In this document: piece by piece, positions 62,201 through 64,000 of the stretch | Numbering within the stretch: position 1 is the stretch's first letter | Layout of the letters: every line of letters begins with the position of its first letter | Assembly (NCBI GenBank): GCA_934162205.1 | Contig: CAKPIA010000002.1 | Span: 1-64,000 of the forward strand | Length of the DNA: 64,000 nt | Reading direction: 5' to 3' | From: an uncultured Clostridia bacterium | GTDB lineage: Bacteria > Bacillota > Clostridia > TANB77 > CAG-508 | Program-made: the position numbers and the translations under genes | Notes under the pieces: model-generated | Told to the model about the DNA's origin: nothing | The model's input: only the letters and a program-made list of their open reading frames with translations | Database searches by the model: none

Positions 62201-63724
62201 ATGAGTAGAGGAAGAAGATATGATAAAGAGCCAAAACTAAATTATAAAAAAGTATTTGCTGTAATAATAGCAATAGTAGTATTTATAATGTTTATTCTTA
62301 TGATGAAAAGCTTCTTAACTAAAGATAAAGAAACAGGAAAAATAAGTAGTACGACATATTTTGCAATATATAAAGATAACAAATGGGGAGTAATTGATAA
62401 TCTTGGAAAAGAAGTTATTAGTCCCTCATATAAAGAAATGATAGTAATACCAAATAATAAAAAGGATGTATTTTTATGTACATATGATATAAATGATGAG
62501 ACAGGTGAATATAAAACAAAAGCATTAAATAGTAAAAATGAAGAGATATTTACTCAATATTCACAAATAGAAGTTTTAGATAATTATGATGAAAGCAATA
62601 ATATTTGGTATGAAAAAAATGTACTAAAAGTGCAAAAAGATGGAAAATATGGATTAATTGATTTTAATGGAAAAGAAATATTAAATACGGAATATGATAA
62701 TATATCAACTTTAAAAGGGGTAGAAAACAGTATATTAATAGAAAAAGATAATAAAGTTGGATTAATTAATTCAGATGGAAAAAATATTATAGATGCAAAT
62801 TATAAAAAAATAAAAAATATAGATAAAGATTATAAAAAAGGATACATAGTAATTGATGAAAACAATAAATATGGAGTTATAGATTATAATCAAAAACAAG
62901 TTTTAGAAAATAAATATGATGGAATAGAAGCTATATATGGTGAAAAATTATTTGTTATAAAAGAAGGCAAAAATGAAAAATTAATAAATGACGAAGGTAA
63001 TGTCGTTTTAGAAGATGGATTTGATAAAATAGAACAAATATTACAATATTCTTATAAAAAAGGAGTAATATTTGTTAAAGATAGCAAATATGGTGTAATG
63101 AATGTTGATGCAGAAGTTATAGTACCTGCAGAATATGAAAATATAAAAGAAGCAAAAGACAACATATTTATAGCTAAAAAAGATGGAAAATATGGAATAG
63201 TAGACACAGATAAAAACGAAAAAGTTGAATTTAAATATACAAATATAACATATAATAATGTTGCAGATATTTATTTAGCAGAAGATGAAAATTATAATAC
63301 AAACATATTAGATAATCAATTTAATACTAAATTAACAGGAATTTTATCAGAAATAGACACAGATAAAGGATATATGAAATTAAAAATTGGTGATGAATAT
63401 AAATATTATAATTTCAAATTTGAAGAAAAAACAAATAAAGATGTTTTATCAAATACATTATTTTTAAGTAAAAAAGATGGAAAATATGGATTTGTTAATT
63501 CAAAAAATGAAGTTATAGTTGATTATATTTATGATGATGCAACAGAACAAAACGAATATGGATATGCAGCAGTTAAGAAAGATGGAAAATGGGGAAGCAT
63601 AGATATAAATGGTAAAGTTGTTATAGAACCAACTTATAATTTGGATAATAATATAATTATAAACTTTATTGGTAAATGGCATTTAGGCCAAGATGCTAAT
63701 ATGAATTATTATTGTGAAATTTAA
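62201..63724 (+). CDS. Membrane-anchored WG-repeat protein
   Basis: The 507-residue protein has a basic N-terminus, one membrane helix (about 20-40) and then at least ten WG/beta-hairpin repeats of about 35-45 residues. Examples are KDNKWGVIDNLGKEVISPSY, KDGKYGLIDFNGKEIL, KYGVIDYNQKQVL and DGKWGSIDINGKVVIEP near the end. WG repeats form elongated beta structures that usually bind other proteins or envelope components. TGGAGGAAAATT precedes the ATG. The partner is unknown; it lies between spoIIE and acpS. Confidence 0.85.
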   Translation: MSRGRRYDKEPKLNYKKVFAVIIAIVVFIMFILMMKSFLTKDKETGKISSTTYFAIYKDNKWGVIDNLGKEVISPSYKEMIVIPNNKKDVFLCTYDINDETGEYKTKALNSKNEEIFTQYSQIEVLDNYDESNNIWYEKNVLKVQKDGKYGLIDFNGKEILNTEYDNISTLKGVENSILIEKDNKVGLINSDGKNIIDANYKKIKNIDKDYKKGYIVIDENNKYGVIDYNQKQVLENKYDGIEAIYGEKLFVIKEGKNEKLINDEGNVVLEDGFDKIEQILQYSYKKGVIFVKDSKYGVMNVDAEVIVPAEYENIKEAKDNIFIAKKDGKYGIVDTDKNEKVEFKYTNITYNNVADIYLAEDENYNTNILDNQFNTKLTGILSEIDTDKGYMKLKIGDEYKYYNFKFEEKTNKDVLSNTLFLSKKDGKYGFVNSKNEVIVDYIYDDATEQNEYGYAAVKKDGKWGSIDINGKVVIEPTYNLDNNIIINFIGKWHLGQDANMNYYCEI

Positions 63725-63726
63725 TT

Positions 63727-63751
63727 AATAGCCAGAGTAAATCTGGCTATT
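63727..63751. terminator. Hairpin between the WG-repeat gene and acpS
   Basis: AATAGCCAGA pairs with TCTGGCTATT around a 5-base loop. It lacks a proper T-run, so it may be a weak terminator or processing site. Confidence 0.5.
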
Positions 63752-63768
63752 ATTGTAGGAGAAAAAAT

Positions 63769-64000
63769 ATGAAAATAAAAACAGGTGTAGATATAATAGA
63801 AATATATAGAATTAAAGAAAGTATAGAAAATTTAAAAGATAAATTTATAAATAGAATATTTACACAAGAAGAAATAGAATATTGTGAAAGTAAAGGAAAA
63901 CAAAAATATCAACATTATGCTGCAAGATTTTCTGCAAAAGAAGCGGTATTTAAGGCAATATCTGAGTTCGTTGATAACAAATATAGTGTAGATTGGAAAG
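63769..64000 (+). CDS. acpS: Holo-[acyl-carrier-protein] synthase AcpS (partial, cut by window end)
   Basis: The 77 visible residues start MKIKTGVDIIEIYRI, continue FINRIFTQEEIEYC and reach AARFSAKEAVFKA, which are the family's metal and CoA-binding motifs in order. AcpS transfers 4'-phosphopantetheine from CoA to acyl carrier protein. TAGGAGA is the ribosome site. About 40 more residues are expected beyond the window. Confidence 0.93.
   Translation, partial: MKIKTGVDIIEIYRIKESIENLKDKFINRIFTQEEIEYCESKGKQKYQHYAARFSAKEAVFKAISEFVDNKYSVDWK

Overview
The window is 64 kb of a very AT-rich chromosome (A/T-ending codons almost throughout, TAA mostly used as stop, noncoding DNA close to pure A/T). 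The gene families point to an endospore-forming member of the Clostridia. Sporulation and germination genes include spmAB, spoIIR, spoIIE, ypeB, an alpha/beta-type SASP, CotF-like coat proteins and an AbrB/SpoVT regulator. I see no rRNA, CRISPR array, prophage or insertion sequence. One tRNA (Arg, anticodon CCT) and one SRP RNA are present. The species cannot be named from the sequence; an uncultured host-associated Clostridia lineage is a reasonable guess.

Layout: 1-1503 is non-coding and holds two copies of a long direct repeat. 1504-8260 has yabB-rsmI, abrB, spmAB, a small hydrophobic peptide locus, and rlmH-walJ-murA-spoIIR on the minus strand. 8495-12121 has an unknown MEDS-like protein, a UDP-sugar pyrophosphorylase and a phosphoglucomutase. 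12141-18499 has a TtcA-like thiolase with a polytopic membrane protein, tRNA-Arg, tadA, ffs, dnaX, ybaB and recR. Much of this resembles origin-proximal gene order in Bacillus. 18500-22739 has a tiny DUF6774-like gene, a UgtP-like glycolipid glycosyltransferase, ypeB, a SASP and a HAD phosphatase, with two unusual palindromic islands between them. 22901-29384 has murF, ddl, a DnaJ-like protein and an isolated operon that ends in a frameshifted VirD4/TraG-type coupling ATPase. 29563-38452 has yhaO/yhaN, prfA, a ZIP transporter, a YwlE-like arginine phosphatase, a polysaccharide deacetylase and pcrA. 38513-48055 has coat-F-like proteins, an M23 peptidase, MecA, DUF4321, radC, mreBCD, mrdA and minC. 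48141-49198 is an uncharacterised three-gene minus-strand operon. 49622-59322 encodes two giant surface proteins. 59458-64000 has spoIIE, a WG-repeat protein and the start of acpS.

Several groups work together. MurA, MurF, Ddl, MreBCD, PBP2, M23 and the deacetylase build and remodel peptidoglycan. The pyrophosphorylase, mutase and UgtP-like enzyme could form a sugar-phosphate to UDP-sugar to glycolipid route. YwlE and MecA suggest Clp-linked protein quality control. SpoIIR, SpoIIE, SpmAB, YpeB, SASP and CotF-like proteins span the sporulation programme. The least explained parts are the repeat at 1-1225, the peptide locus at 4645-4913, the palindromic islands at 20.0 and 21.9 kb, the isolated coupling-protein operon and the two giant adhesins.
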